This document shows, in pieces, positions 35,138 to 46,189 of a stretch of DNA of 64,000 nucleotides. Under the pieces are notes generated by a model. It ran no database searches. It worked only from the letters and a program-made list of their open reading frames with translations, and was not told where the DNA came from. Source of the stretch: Labia minor (lineage: Eukaryota; Arthropoda; Insecta; Dermaptera; Spongiphoridae); NCBI GenBank assembly GCA_963082975.1, contig OY720347.1:11514225-11578224 (forward strand). The letters are read 5' to 3'. Each line of letters opens with the position of its first letter. The stretch's first letter is position 1. Made by a program: the position numbers and the translations under genes.

Positions 35138-35296
35138 TGGAAGAGTAGAGTGGTATTTGAAAATAATTTTCTTCTTAATAAATATGAAATCAAAGTGAAG
35201 GATGAGGAATTACATTACAAAGATTTCTTAACAATTAATAAAAGCAAAATTAAAAAAAAGTCAACTGCCAATTTGAGTCCTTATCCCTCTATTAAA
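35138..35296 (+). other. Candidate coding exon, unassigned
   Basis: The plus frame is open from after the stop at 35135-35137. A pyrimidine-rich acceptor-like stretch (TTCTCTTCTATAGTTCATAG) precedes it and ATTAAAG-GTATTC gives a donor-like site at about 35296. The encoded segment is hydrophilic (FENNFLLNKYEIKVKDEELH) and not obviously low complexity. At this base composition frames of this length arise often by chance, so the combination with splice-like signals is only suggestive. No family was recognised. Confidence 0.2.
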
Positions 35297-35344
35297 GGTA
35301 TTCAACTTATTTATAATTTTTGTTATATATTTATGTTGGTTTAG

Positions 35345-37169
35345 GTTTCCTTAAAAGTTTTGATTATCAGTTGATTGTTAGTATTCTATTGATTAAATGA
35401 ATGTATTGTTTTATGGTATGCTTAAGCTATGAAAGATCTTCCGAAACTAGCACTAACACTGACAAACGTGGTCCGGCTCGTAGTACAACGTCGAGAAACA
35501 AAAAACACAAGAAAACACTTTTTATATTTATTAAATTTATTAATTCTATTTTTTTATAAATTTTATCATTTTTTTAATTAACGGTTCTTGTTAAGAATGT
35601 TTAATATTAATCACACACATTAAAATTTTTCCATTATAACTAAAAATTTTAAGAAACTAAATTCTTGTTGGAATTTTTAAAAATTTTTTCAATATTGTTA
35701 AAAAAATTCACGTTTTTCATCGGACTGGCTTGAAATGTAATTAGCATTTCATTATCGATGCCCTGAAACCAATCAATTTATTTTTATTAATTGCTCTCCA
35801 TACGCAATTGATTGATAAATGGTATTAGTTCCGTTCTAACGGATCAATCAAACTTTATTGGTTCTGGCCATTATTCTTCCTCTCCTTTTCCCTTTTTCTC
35901 TTTTCTGAATTTAAAGTAAACCTACAATCGTATCTCTAATTCTCAATTAACTTTTAAATATAGAAGATTTAAAATAAGACAATCGAAAAATTATCTCTAA
36001 TTATTTTGTAGTTTTTGCCAACTCTGTATAGTTAAAAATTATTAATTTCTAGGAGTATAAAAAAAACTCTAAATTTTTATAAAAAAAATGCTGTGATATT
36101 CTGGTTAAAAAATGTTTTTTATTTATTAAAAAAAAATATTTGAATTTTTTTATTTTTTTTTTTAATTTTTTATAAAAAATATAGATTTGTATTTTTCAAT
36201 AATTTTATTCAAAATATCGATTAAAGAGTTATTTACTTAAATTTTTGAAAAGAAGGATTTAACTATTATATAATCTTAATATGATAATAAACATATTAAT
36301 TAGTTCTTTTTTTTTAATTAATAAATTTTAAAATTTTATTCAAAATTATTATTATTATTATTATTAATAATAATAAAAATGTAAAAAATAGCTAAAGACA
36401 ATACTAATGATGTGAATGGGATGGTTTGTCACCATCTGGTAACCAGTAGTTTAGAGAAATGTTGATATGATGATACTATATCATATACATTTGGATCTCA
36501 AGGGAAATTGAAAAATTGTTTTTCTACAGGAAATTCCTTCATGGGTGGCATTTCAATATTTGCATTCTAATTATACTACTTATAGATGATAATAAATTCT
36601 TAATAATAATCTTAATAAAATTTAAAATTTTGAATTTTGAATCTGCTAATATAGAATATTATTTTATTTTTTTAAATCTTGGCTCATTTCTAAATAAATT
36701 TCTAATGATAAATTCTTATGATACACAAATACAGGGCATACTTTACTTAATTTTCAAATTTTTGAATAAATAAATAAAAAGTATTCTTCTATTTTTATGG
36801 TGATAATATATCATTAATACCCGCAAAATACAATTTTCTTTATTAAAATTTAGAAATAAATAAACAGTCAGAACAAAGAATGATTAAAAATGCATCGGGA
36901 AAAAGATAATTTTATTGTATTTAATGTTGATTATTTTTAAAATAATTAGCAACCTTCTTTAATTACCTTCTATTATCAACATAAACATACAAAAAGATCT
37001 TTCTGACATAAAATATTGAATTTTATTTGCATAAAATGTGAATAAATTTATTGAATAATTTAAATATCATAATTTAAATATATATCAAACACAATTTAAA
37101 TATCCAAGTGAATCATTTTATTTATTATCTATAGTAACTTAAAATTATATAATATTTGATGTTTTTACC
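35345..37169. other. AT-rich unique sequence
   Basis: ATT/TAA run near 36345-36375; GC slightly higher around 35430-35500. No supported gene. Confidence 0.5.
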
Positions 37170-37606
37170 TACCGACGATAGGAAAGGAGGTATTGTTTTC
37201 ACACCAAATTTCAAATGTCGTGATTTTTACATATCTCCACGAATCAGGCATTTTCTTACCAGAAAAAAATATTTTTAGCAGATATCATATCTGTCCGTCT
37301 GTTCGTCCGCCTGTCCGTCTGTCTGTCCGTTGTGTGTTCGTATAGACGTGTATAACTTGAACAGCTCAACGCCTTTTGATAAAATTTGATATATTTACTT
37401 AATGCATCAGTAGAATGAATTTATCAACTTTTAATGAATATCCTCAAACCAGAAGTGATAGTTTACAAAGTATTAATTTTATATTCATTGTCGGAAATTT
37501 TTTATTATATTAAACAAACTGGTGAAATAATATATATATATAATGTTTTTAATTATTTTTAAATCGTCGCTCGGTTCTGTGTCTGGCCTCAGCTCATTTT
37601 TTTTTA
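37170..37606 (+). mobile_element. H2 Helentron-like element, full length
   Basis: 5' CTACCGACGATAGGAAAGGA, CATATCTCCACGAATCAGGC, a GTCY-type microsatellite (about 37287-37330), AACAGCTCAACGCCTTTTGA, CATTGTCGGAAATTTT, then 3' ATCGTCGCTCGGTTCTGTGT and CTGGCCTCAGCTCA plus T run. The hairpin stem is weakened here. About 437 bp. Confidence 0.9.
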
Positions 37607-37727
37607 TATTTCAATAATAGAACAGGTTTTCTTGAAATTTTCTATAATTTATGATAATAACTCTTTTTGGGAAATTGATGGTGAAAATTTGCTTTCAATT
37701 ACAAAAATAAACAATGAAAGACAGTAT

Positions 37728-37752
37728 GAGAGAGAGAGAGAGAGAGAGAGAC
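37728..37752 (+). repeat. (GA)n microsatellite
   Basis: GAGAGA run followed by GACAGATGAGGAGG. Confidence 0.9.
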
Positions 37753-38464
37753 AGATGAGGAGGGAGAATAAATTTTGTCACCTACTAAATGAACGTTTAA
37801 AATAAAACTTGTCACTTCAATCATAGTTAATCATTTTTGCATAGTTTTGCATTTGATTCTCCTAAAATAATCTGAATAATATTTCATGAAATATTTATAA
37901 ACTTCTTTACTTATTTGATTCGAAGTAAAATAGAATTCCTATGAAATCAAATTATCATCAATTCTCTTGATTAACTACTATTTTTTATTTTTCTACCATT
38001 TTACAATGTTATTATAATAATCAATTGATAAATAATGAAAATTAGTCTAGGATAAAGTTGGTAATGTCGAAATATTTGGTACATTCCCCCCGCTTCTCTA
38101 CAGAGACATTGATTTTCTATCTAAACTAATAAATTGATATAATCTAATAATTAAATAACTATTATCCAAATAGGATAATACTATATTTGATCTAGATTTG
38201 GTCTTAATTGATAGTAATATTTAATTGGATTAGTATTTTAATACCAATATCGATAATAGTTTCAATTAAACGTCTATAGATTGTATCAGCTAGCATCTAT
38301 CGCTCTTTCTATAAACTCTAATCATTTCTAAATCTATATTTATAAATAGAAATAGAGAGATATCGTTTATTTAATATTAATAACAAACCATATCTGTTGT
38401 ATATATGTTGCATTATATTTGCATTTTTAAATAATTTTGCAATTTTTTTTTTAAAATCTTATAT
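37753..38464. other. AT-rich unique sequence
   Basis: No supported feature. Confidence 0.5.
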
Positions 38465-38645
38465 ATGCGAGGTGTGTCTAAAAAGTTCGGTGAATGGTAT
38501 GAAAAAACATTAAAAAGACAATGATAATTGTAAATACCTTGATTAACCTTCAAAATAATCTCCATTAACAACAAAACACTTCTGACAACGTTCGCATCTT
38601 ATGATATCATACCATTCACCGAACTTTTTAGACACACCTCGAATA
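38465..38645 (-). mobile_element. mariner-derived miniature element, family M3
   Basis: The terminal repeats GCGAGGTGTGTCTAAAAAGT plus TCGGTGAATGGTAT are matched at the right by ATACCATTCACCGAACTTTT plus TAGACACACCTCG. The interior on the minus strand encodes a relic of a mariner C-terminus (RCERCQKCFVVNGDYFEG). About 180 bp, so a deletion derivative with almost only the ends left. Confidence 0.88.
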
Positions 38646-38647
38646 TA

Positions 38648-38695
<48 letters not shown>

Positions 38696-38703
38696 TATAT
38701 ATA
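38646..38703. repeat. (TA)n tract
   Basis: A TA run of about 55 bp beside the M3 element. Mariners target TA, so this is a natural insertion site. Confidence 0.9.
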
Positions 38704-39057
38704 AGATTGTATTTATTGTATAGTATTTATTAATTTAAACACATTTTGAGAAAAATTTAAAATAAGGTTATAATCCTTGCACATAAATGGATTGGTTCAA
38801 TTTGCATTTTCAATTCATCGAAGTATCCAAATGAAAATCAATATAATTAACATTATTTATTTATTCAATTGGCTAGATAAATAGATTATATAATTTCTCT
38901 ATATGATTTTTCATAAGAATCTATTATTTATTAGAGAAAATCTTTACCATTACTAATTATAATATTACAAATTTTCTAAATTAGAGCAATCCTCTTTTCT
39001 CTTACATTTTCAAAATGGTTTACCCATCAATATTAAAAATGTTAATGTTTCAGATTT

Positions 39058-39606
39058 TTACTATTTCGCCCTTTTATACGTTTGTAAGGTCCCTGAGTCA
39101 TTTTCACTAAGGTTGAGAAAAATGTCTGCCTGTGTGTGTGTGTGTATGTAGACAAGATTACGCAAAAACGGTTTGAACTAGAATCATGAAATTTGGTATA
39201 CGGGCATTATTCAAAATTCGTAGTTTTCTACCAACTTTTGAGAAATATAGCTCAACCGGAAGAGGGTGATTACTTATAACGTTTTGATTTTTTTTCCTCT
39301 AAGGTGACCGCAAAAATAAAGGTAAATGTTTGATAGTTTTTCCTATGATTAAAAATTGTATAAAACTGCTATATATAGATTTCAGCTTGATTGAATCGTT
39401 GAAAGTACCGGAGTAATTTTTTAACACTGCAAATCACGCACCAACACGTGTCGTGGTGCCATCAACAAAGAGTCAAACATGCGCTGATTTAATAAATATT
39501 ATTTATTAAATTTAATTTATAATTAATTTAATTTAATTTAAATATAATATATGTTAATTAATCCAATTCAAATTTTCGAGATAGACGAGTGGAGACACTC
39601 CAGCTT
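39058..39606 (+). mobile_element. H1 Helentron-like element, near full length
   Basis: Starts TTACTATTTCGCCC (5' subterminal repeat, changed by one base and with its internal stem deleted). It then has GGTCCCTGAGTCATTTTCAC, the GTGTGTGTGTATGTAGACAA microsatellite, AACGGTTTGAACTAGAATCA, and ends at GAGATAGACGAGTGGAGACA then CTCCAGCTT. The 3' hairpin is GAGTG-GAGA-CACTC. Confidence 0.9.
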
Positions 39607-39845
39607 ATTCTATTATAAACTCAATTTCTTCTCTATTATACCTAATAAAAAAATAGAAATTTTTCTAATTCTTCAGTCTTAATTACTTACAAAAAAAATT
39701 TTTATTGGATTAACTTTAATAATATTACTTTTAATTGTAAAAGTCATATTGTCCTCATTCTAATTCATTTTATCTATATCATTTATTTCTATATATAAAA
39801 TAAATTGAACATTTCATTGTAAATTATATATTCAAACAAACAGAC

Positions 39846-39943
39846 CTATATATATATATATATATATATGTTATATTCCCCTTTCTCATTTCAACGTTTA
39901 AAATTAAATAATAAACTCTAAACTCGTTTTTTATTTTAACTCC

Positions 39944-39986
<43 letters not shown>

Positions 39987-40870
39987 TCTATCCCTAAATA
40001 AAACCTACCACTCCAAAATCCTACAAAACATTTTTATTCAGAGAAATATTGTTGTGTGAAATATGAAAAAAAAAACGAAAGAAAAACTGTAATATATTTA
40101 TTTTGATATCTCTGGTTGCGGTTTTGCACGATCAGATAAGAATTTTTAAAACATCCACTCCTCCCTCTCCCTGCGACTCTTTCCCATCTCCTCTCTCTCT
40201 CTCTCTCGCACGCGCTTTCTCATTCGCTCTCTCGTGTGTAGTATACACCCTTTTTCATCCCCTCTGTTGGTCTCTCTCTCTCATCCCGTGGACCAGTCTA
40301 AAAAAACCCTTATAAAATATTATCCTATTACGCCCTTATCTCGTTTACTAACTAACTACCTCTAGTTATATTAAAACCAAACAGACACACATACATATAC
40401 ATATATATATATACATGTGTGTATACATGAGAATAGATCTATATATATATATATAAAGAGAACAGAGAGACAGACAGACTGACATCTACTACATATATAC
40501 CAAGGATTCTATTTCTCTGTTCGTTGCAGACGTCAGAAGCAAATGAGAATTTCTCAATGCCTTGTGTATGATGAAATAAACCATAAGGGATGAATATATA
40601 CCTATATACATTTGTGTGTGTGTATGTGTGTGTCAGAGAGAGAGAGAGAGAGAGAAAAGGCGGGTGGAGATAGTAAGGGGAGGGGAAAGGGAGTGGGTGG
40701 TTAGTTTGTGGTTGATGTCTCCATGGGCATGCATAGATAATGCACGGCTGATTACCAATTAGATAAACAAAGGTAATTAAGCTATCTATCTCTAGCCGGC
40801 CGTATATCGGCGCTGCCAAAACCATATTGGCCATTTGTCTCTTACCAGGGTGCCATCTACTCACTCATGA
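39846..40870. other. Microsatellite-rich and GC-richer unique island
   Basis: (TA)n at about 39848-39869, (TC)n at about 39950-39982, (CT)n at 40190-40207, (TA)n at 40440-40454 and (GA)n at 40635-40655. The end (40690-40870) is GC-richer and unique, with AGATAAACAAAGGTAATTAA (Fox-like and homeodomain-like motifs), GGCCGTATATCGGCGCTGCC and CCATATTGGCCATTTG. The 141-codon minus frame crosses several of these repeats and is not credible as a protein. Confidence 0.4.
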
Positions 40871-40959
40871 ATGGTCCGGTTTCAGCACAATTATTTATCC
40901 ACTTTTTCATATAAAGAATTATTCTTTAATTATACAAAAACAAAAAAAACAAAAAAAAT

Positions 40960-41976
40960 TTTTTATTAAAATTAAATTTTAAGGAAGAGGAAGAGTGGAA
41001 CACAATTTATTTATTAAAAGTTTTTCAAAGATTTATCATAAATATATTGGTAATTTTTCAAATATCTATATATTTAAAAGACAGTTCTATCCCATACTCC
41101 TACTAAACGACTTATGCGATTTGGGCCATTCCAATGCCCTCGGGCTAATCTATTAATAGCGTGAAATTCATTGGAAAACAATAAATACTTTTTGAGAAAA
41201 GTGAAAAAATAATTTTTTTCTTACTTTTTATTATTTTTGACGTCATTTGTTACGTCACATCCAGTGCCTCTTATATCTTATAATATTTTTCAATCTTTCA
41301 CGTTTCAATTTCTTTGCTTTTCTTTTCTCACACTGGTCCGCTAATATATAATTAATTTACTGATTAAATTAAAATTATTTTAAATAAGAACACAAAAAGA
41401 AATGAATGTTTTATGTAATATAGTGATTGAAACAAAATGGATGAAAACCTTTTACTACTTTCAACCAAATACTATGTACCACTCGGGGGTACAAGGGGCG
41501 GAGCCCCCGTCTAGATGTGAAGAGCGCCGAAGGCACTCTGAACAGCTAGTTAGACTTTATGTTATAGATTTGGATAAAACTTGGGTTCCTTTTTTAATTC
41601 CAAATAAAAAATTAATTCCAAAAAAAAAGAAAATTATTATTAAAATTAAATTTTAAGGAAGAGGAAGACTGAAACAATTTATTTATTAAAAGTTTTTCAA
41701 AGATTTATCATAAATATATTGGTAATTTTTCAAATTAGTCAATTTATGTGATGAATTTGGATAAAACTTTACCAGTGGGTTTTTTTATTTCCAAATAAAA
41801 AATTACTTCCAAAAAAAAAGAAAATTATTACTAAAATTAGATTTGAAGGAAGCGGAGGGGTGAAAGAATTTATTTAAAAAATTTTTTCAAAGATTTATCG
41901 TAAATATATTGGTATTTTTTCAAATTAGTATTTATATCATGGATTTGGATAAAACTTTACCAGTGGGTTCCTTTTT
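40960..41976 (+). repeat. Dispersed/tandem ~190-bp repeat, three copies
   Basis: The block AAATTTTAAGGAAGAGGAAG, TTTTTCAAAGATTTATCATA and AATATATTGGTAATTTTTCA occurs at 40965-41070, 41637-41740 and 41838-41930. Copies 2 and 3 also share a leading GATTTGGATAAAACTT.. and TTCCAAATAAAAAATTA, so 41570-41976 is a true tandem pair plus a partial third. The TTTGGATAAAACTTTACCAGT part recurs in the inverted structure at 51642-51888. Confidence 0.8.
41476..41539 (+). other. Three stacked GC-rich hairpins
   Basis: In a very AT-rich setting three short hairpins follow each other. GTACC..GGTAC lies at 41476-41492. GGGGC-GGA-GCCCC lies at 41495-41507. AGAGCGCC-GAA-GGCACTCT lies at 41521-41539, with one mismatch pair. 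The third is flanked by CTAG at 41511 and GCTAG near 41545. Function is unknown. Confidence 0.6.
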
Positions 41977-42250
41977 ACCGACCGACGATAGTAAGGGAGG
42001 TATTGTTTTCACACCAAATTTCACATGTGGAGATTTTTACATATCTCCACGAATCATGCATTTTCTTAACAGAAAAAAGTATTTTTAGCATGATGTCTGT
42101 CCGTCCGTCCGTCCGTCTGACCGTCCGTATAGATGTGTACAGCCTGAACGGCTCAACCGATTTTGATGAAATTTGGTATATTTACTTAATACATCAGTGG
42201 GATGAATTGATCAACTTTTGGTGCAAATCCGGAAACCGGAAGTGGTAGTA
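41977..42250 (+). mobile_element. H2 5' half
   Basis: A sharp start ACCGACCGACGATAGTAAGG inside a T run of the flanking tandem repeat. CACATGTGGAGATTTTTACA, CATGCATTTTCTTAACAGAA, a clean GTCC/GTCT microsatellite (42093-42127), GAACGGCTCAACCGATTTTG and GGAAACCGGAAGTGGTAG follow. The 3' half is missing and a second H2 start follows directly. Confidence 0.9.
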
Positions 42251-42612
42251 TTAGCGATCGACGATAGGAAGGGAAGGGTTATTTTCATACCAAATTTCAC
42301 ATGAGGAGATTTTTTTATATATCACCACGAATGCACTTTGTATTAGTTTTATCCTCGGGAAAATCATATTTATTAGTTTTTTCTTGATTTAAAATTATAT
42401 GACGTCATCCAGCCATTCATGACGTCACTGCCTGGTCTTGCATATATATTATAAATAAAATAAAATTAAAAATATTTATGTTATATTCATATCTGTTTTT
42501 TATTACATTAATAGATATATTAAAATTATTTGAAATTGTTTCTGTAGCTGCTAATTAATTTACTTCAAACCGTCGGTCGGTTCGGACCTGGCCACAGGTC
42601 AACTTATTTAAT
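42251..42612 (+). mobile_element. Second H2 copy, interior replaced by R3
   Basis: Start GCGATCGACGATAGGAAGGG to about 42335, then R3 sequence (42336-42525), then the H2 3' end ACCGTCGGTCGGTTCGGACC and TGGCCACAGGTC. Here the hairpin is GACCTG-GCCA-CAGGTC. With the preceding copy this forms a head-to-tail H2 pair. Confidence 0.8.
42336..42525 (-). repeat. R3 fragment within H2
   Basis: ATCCTCGGGAAAATCATATT, TATTAGTTTTTTCTTGATT and GACGTCATCCAGCCATTCAT match the R3 interior on the minus strand. Confidence 0.65.
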
Positions 42613-42819
42613 TTTAATTTTTCCAGGTCGAGTATACTTTACGAGATAAAATAAAGATTTTTTAAATTTGACAGCTTAGCTCCCATAGCTGGTTATGAAC
42701 GTTGAAATGTGTCATTAAGTAATGTTTTATTGACTAATTCACTAATTATTCACTTATTTATAATTTTTTATTTTTTTCGGTTCAGTTTTAAATTAATTTA
42801 ATATGGTTGTGCAAAATAT

Positions 42820-42933
42820 TTCGCACTAGTTCAGCTGACATTGTACAGGTCTCAGCTTGAATGTTGAAAAATAAAGCAAAAAAACAACATCGTTTTTCTT
42901 GGATAGACCGGAAACTTTTCACCCCACCCTCGT
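42820..42933 (-). mobile_element. mariner family M2, 5'-end fragment
   Basis: On the minus strand: TACGAGGGTGGGGTGAAAAG, TTTCCGGTC, AAGAAAAACGATGTTG, then CATTCAAGCTGAGACCTGTA, like the left end of 61401-61773. The rest is missing. Confidence 0.8.
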
Positions 42934-43670
42934 ATATCCAATATGTCCAGTATTTTTAGTCTTCTACTACTGGCTTGAAGAGAGGGGGGGGGTATCAAGA
43001 TATTAGGATGATTATTAATTCATGATATATATCTGGTTGTAAGTTTTGTAATTACTTCCTTAACTGTTGGTATACATAAGTCTTTGTGAATGATTCTATT
43101 AGGTAGACACCATCTTTCTTGTATTAAAGTCTCTATTCGATAATTTGAAATGCATTTCAAAAGTTAAAACACATCTTTTTACATTCAAAAAATAAAATAA
43201 TGAAAATAGAATAGCCACCTAAAATTAGGATGGTGGTAAAACTATTTTCATTTAATTTTCACGATTCATTAAAATAATTGTCCATTTAGGTATTTCTATT
43301 ATGAATGGCGCATTCCAAAGAAAAATTTGCAAATTGGAGCCAGCCAACCTGGCAGACTGTCTCAGTTAATGACTGAATAAAATCAGTGGAACATTGTTTG
43401 TTGTTGTTGTTGTTGTTGTTTTTTAATTTAAAATTTGGTGGCTGACGACAGAAGAATGAAAAGAGCACTTAAGCAACGAGACACTTGACCCTCATTAGAC
43501 AATACAACATAATATTACCGTTAGATTTTTGGGTTATTTTGAGTTTTTTCGAACAAACAGGCACACGTCGACCATCATTTTTGTACGTAATGATAAATGA
43601 ATCATCAATTTGATGAAAATATAATTTCTTTTCTTTTTTTTCGATCTTAAAATAAAATATTCAAGAATAA
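42934..43670. other. Unique sequence with (GTT)n
   Basis: A (GTT)n run lies at about 43397-43421. The surrounding 43280-43500 is slightly GC-richer (GGAGCCAGCCAACCTGGCAG). No supported gene. Confidence 0.45.
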
Positions 43671-43675
43671 ATTTA

Positions 43676-44075
43676 TATACTAATATTATCGTATTATACT
43701 AGCAAAAATAGTTTTTATATTTATATATTTTTGAATTAATTTATGAATTAATCTCCCGAAGGATTTTTTAGAAATTCACAACATAGATAATATTTATAAA
43801 GACAAATCGATCTGTATTTGGTTTCAGCCTGGAGAAAAATAATCTTCATTAGTTTTTTTTTTAATTAACTGACTAAGTCATCTATATTTGCCTCTTGCCA
43901 TTCTTTTTAATTGAAAATGTATTAATATTTTTTATATTTAAAATATTTTAAAATTTTTTATTTTATTTCGAAATAAAATTAAAAATATTTATTTTAATGA
44001 TATTTTAAAATCAAATTACGAGATATATATTTATTAATCTTTCACAAAAAAAAAAATTCTTATAAATTTTTATTA
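43676..44075 (-). repeat. R3 interspersed repeat
   Basis: The end TATTATACTAGCAAAAATAG, then AAAGACAAATCGATCTGTAT and GGTTTCAGCCTGGAGAAAAA, match R3 on the minus strand. Confidence 0.78.
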
Positions 44076-44617
44076 ATTAATTTTGTTTTTTTTTATCTAT
44101 TTTCGCGTTTATTTTTTATTAAATTATTAATTTATATTTATTCATTCATTGTTCTTTTATTAATTAATTTTTAAATAGTTTTATAATTTTTAATATTTTT
44201 TCATTATTATTATTTAAATTTTATTAATATTATTTATTAATATTGAGGACCCCAAGTTCTAATCATTTAATCAGATTGATGCAATAATGTAACATTCAAT
44301 AATTGTAATAAATAATGTAAGAATTGTATATCAATATTTTTTAAAGGGCCTGTTCCAAGGACTATTATTTAATCTCGTTATACTTACAATTAGTATAAAT
44401 ATAAACTTATATATTTTTTTATTTTTTCCAATGAATATAATAAAAAAAAAATATGTTTAAAAGAAATTTTGATAAATTTATAAAAATTAAATTATTTATA
44501 GATTATTTAATAGAATATAAATTATTTATTTATTTATTTATTTTTTAAATATTATTATTAGTAAAAGAAAATCCAAGAATAAATGATACATTAATATGTT
44601 ATTCTATTGATTTATTG
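44076..44617. other. Very AT-rich low-complexity sequence
   Basis: Nothing beyond TTTAT/ATTT runs. Confidence 0.55.
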
Positions 44618-44625
44618 GAATAGAT

Positions 44626-45009
44626 TAGGCCTGGCCAACCCGCAGCTTTCGGGCCGCATGCGGCCCACCGTGATTAATTGTGCGGCCCGCCAGTTAACTT
44701 TATATTTCTTTTGTAACATTCATTTCTCGTCTGTATATTCAAAAACAGAGAATATAATTGAAATAATTATAATTAATTAATTATTTTATTTAAAAAGTGT
44801 TCTACAATTTTTAAACTACATAGTTGATTCCATAAAAAGGAAGAAAAATGTTAGAAATCATAGTAATTAATAAAGAATATATTTTTTTATTTTAAATTGT
44901 TATTATTATTGTTTTTATTTAAAAAAAGCACATTTCCCTAAAATGCGGCCCGTGTAGCATTGCTTCTAATCAAAGAGGCCCATGGAATCATTTGGGTTGG
45001 CCTGGGCTA
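44626..45009. mobile_element. hAT-like miniature element (384 bp), perfect 8-bp duplication
   Basis: The ends TAGGCCTGGCCAACCC and GGGTTGGCCTGGGCTA are inverted. GAATAGAT flanks both sides (44618-44625 and 45010-45017). The ends are GC-rich (GGGCCGCATGCGGCCC at about 44651-44666, a palindrome) with an AT-rich middle. There is no transposase. Confidence 0.92.
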
Positions 45010-45179
45010 GAATAGATGAATTTGAGATTAGATGAAATAAAATAAAAATTAATTGAAACTTTGAAATCTCTAGTATGATTAAACTTTTAAGGCTCCAAAG
45101 TGACAGAAAAGTTCAATTTTCATTTTTTTTTCTATTATATTCTTTAATCTTCATAATAAAATAAAAAAAAAAAAATAAG

Positions 45180-45770
45180 GGGAAAGAACAAATATTGGAG
45201 AGTTTATTTTTTCCACCCTCATTCATTTCCATTCCAATCTCGATGATTAAACTTGATTTGCAATTTTTGTTAGTAAGGTCAACCTATCAAAAGGATTAAA
45301 TAGATAATCTATGAAAGAGGCTCCCATGGGATGCTGGCTCCATCTCTGCCTCTATTGATTGTTCGCGCACCTCTGCCCTTTGCTCTCATCTACTACAATT
45401 ATCGGCATATGTCAACTAGAGATAATATGATTACCGATATATATATAGAGAGAGAAAGAGAGAGAGAGAGAGAAATTTGTTGAAACGTTAGCAAAAGAAT
45501 ACTCTGACAATTTTTCAATTAGATTTCCTAGAAAGGGAGAGAGAGAGTCAATCATGAATTTAATTATGGCAGACTGGTGTCTGTCTATTTGTCTGTTTCC
45601 CCTCAAAACGATCAACACGAAGAAGATACAAGTTTCAAATCCCCATCAGTGGGCTGTCTATCCATTTAGTCAGATGAGGAAATGGAAGGGACACCCCGCC
45701 CTCCTTCATAAATTGAAATTCATTCAGCAGCTGCAAAATGATTTGGCATTCTTTTAATTATTAATCAAAA
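45180..45770. other. GC-richer unique island with (GA)n
   Basis: 45320-45410 and 45560-45735 are unique and GC-richer, with (GA)n at 45448-45472. The plus frame 45554-45757 (67 codons) has no recognised motif. Confidence 0.3.
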
Positions 45771-45896
45771 ACTATTTAAGAAAATAGATTCTATTTTATT
45801 AATTAATCTAAAAAAAAAATTGTGTTCCATTTCCATTGAAATTCTATTTCAATTTGATTAAAATTAATAAATTTTCAAATTTTAAAACAAAAAACT

Positions 45897-46045
45897 ACGA
45901 GGTCTGTTGAAAAGAGAAGGTGAATTTTGAATTTTCGCGGTCTGTGTACATTCGATTATCGAATTTTATTTTGATTATGTTGGTACACATGTTTCTCATT
46001 TGTTGACATTATCAGCCATTTTGGATTAGTAGCAGGTTTTGATTT
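45897..46045 (+). mobile_element. mariner family M1, left-end fragment
   Basis: TACGAGGTCTGTTGAAAAGA, GGTGAATTTTGAATTTTCGC and CATTATCAGCCATTTTGGAT match the first 150 bp of 2845-3569. Confidence 0.85.
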
Positions 46046-46189
46046 TTGAGAAAGAAAAAATTAAGTAGAATAGTTATTATTTTTTTTACTTTAAATAATA
46101 AATAATTAGTAAATAAATAAATATAAGTGTTTACTGTTTATTAATTATTAATTAATAGAAATCAATGGAGAGTAAATGATTCCATTTTT

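Noticed and set aside
37728..37752. GA-rich tract as a Polycomb/Trl (GAGA factor) response element
   Set aside because: Simple GA repeats are scattered through the whole window; no additional motif supports it.
40439..40864. 141-codon minus-strand frame
   Set aside because: Crosses (TA)n, (GA)n and (GT)n runs; protein composition follows the repeats.
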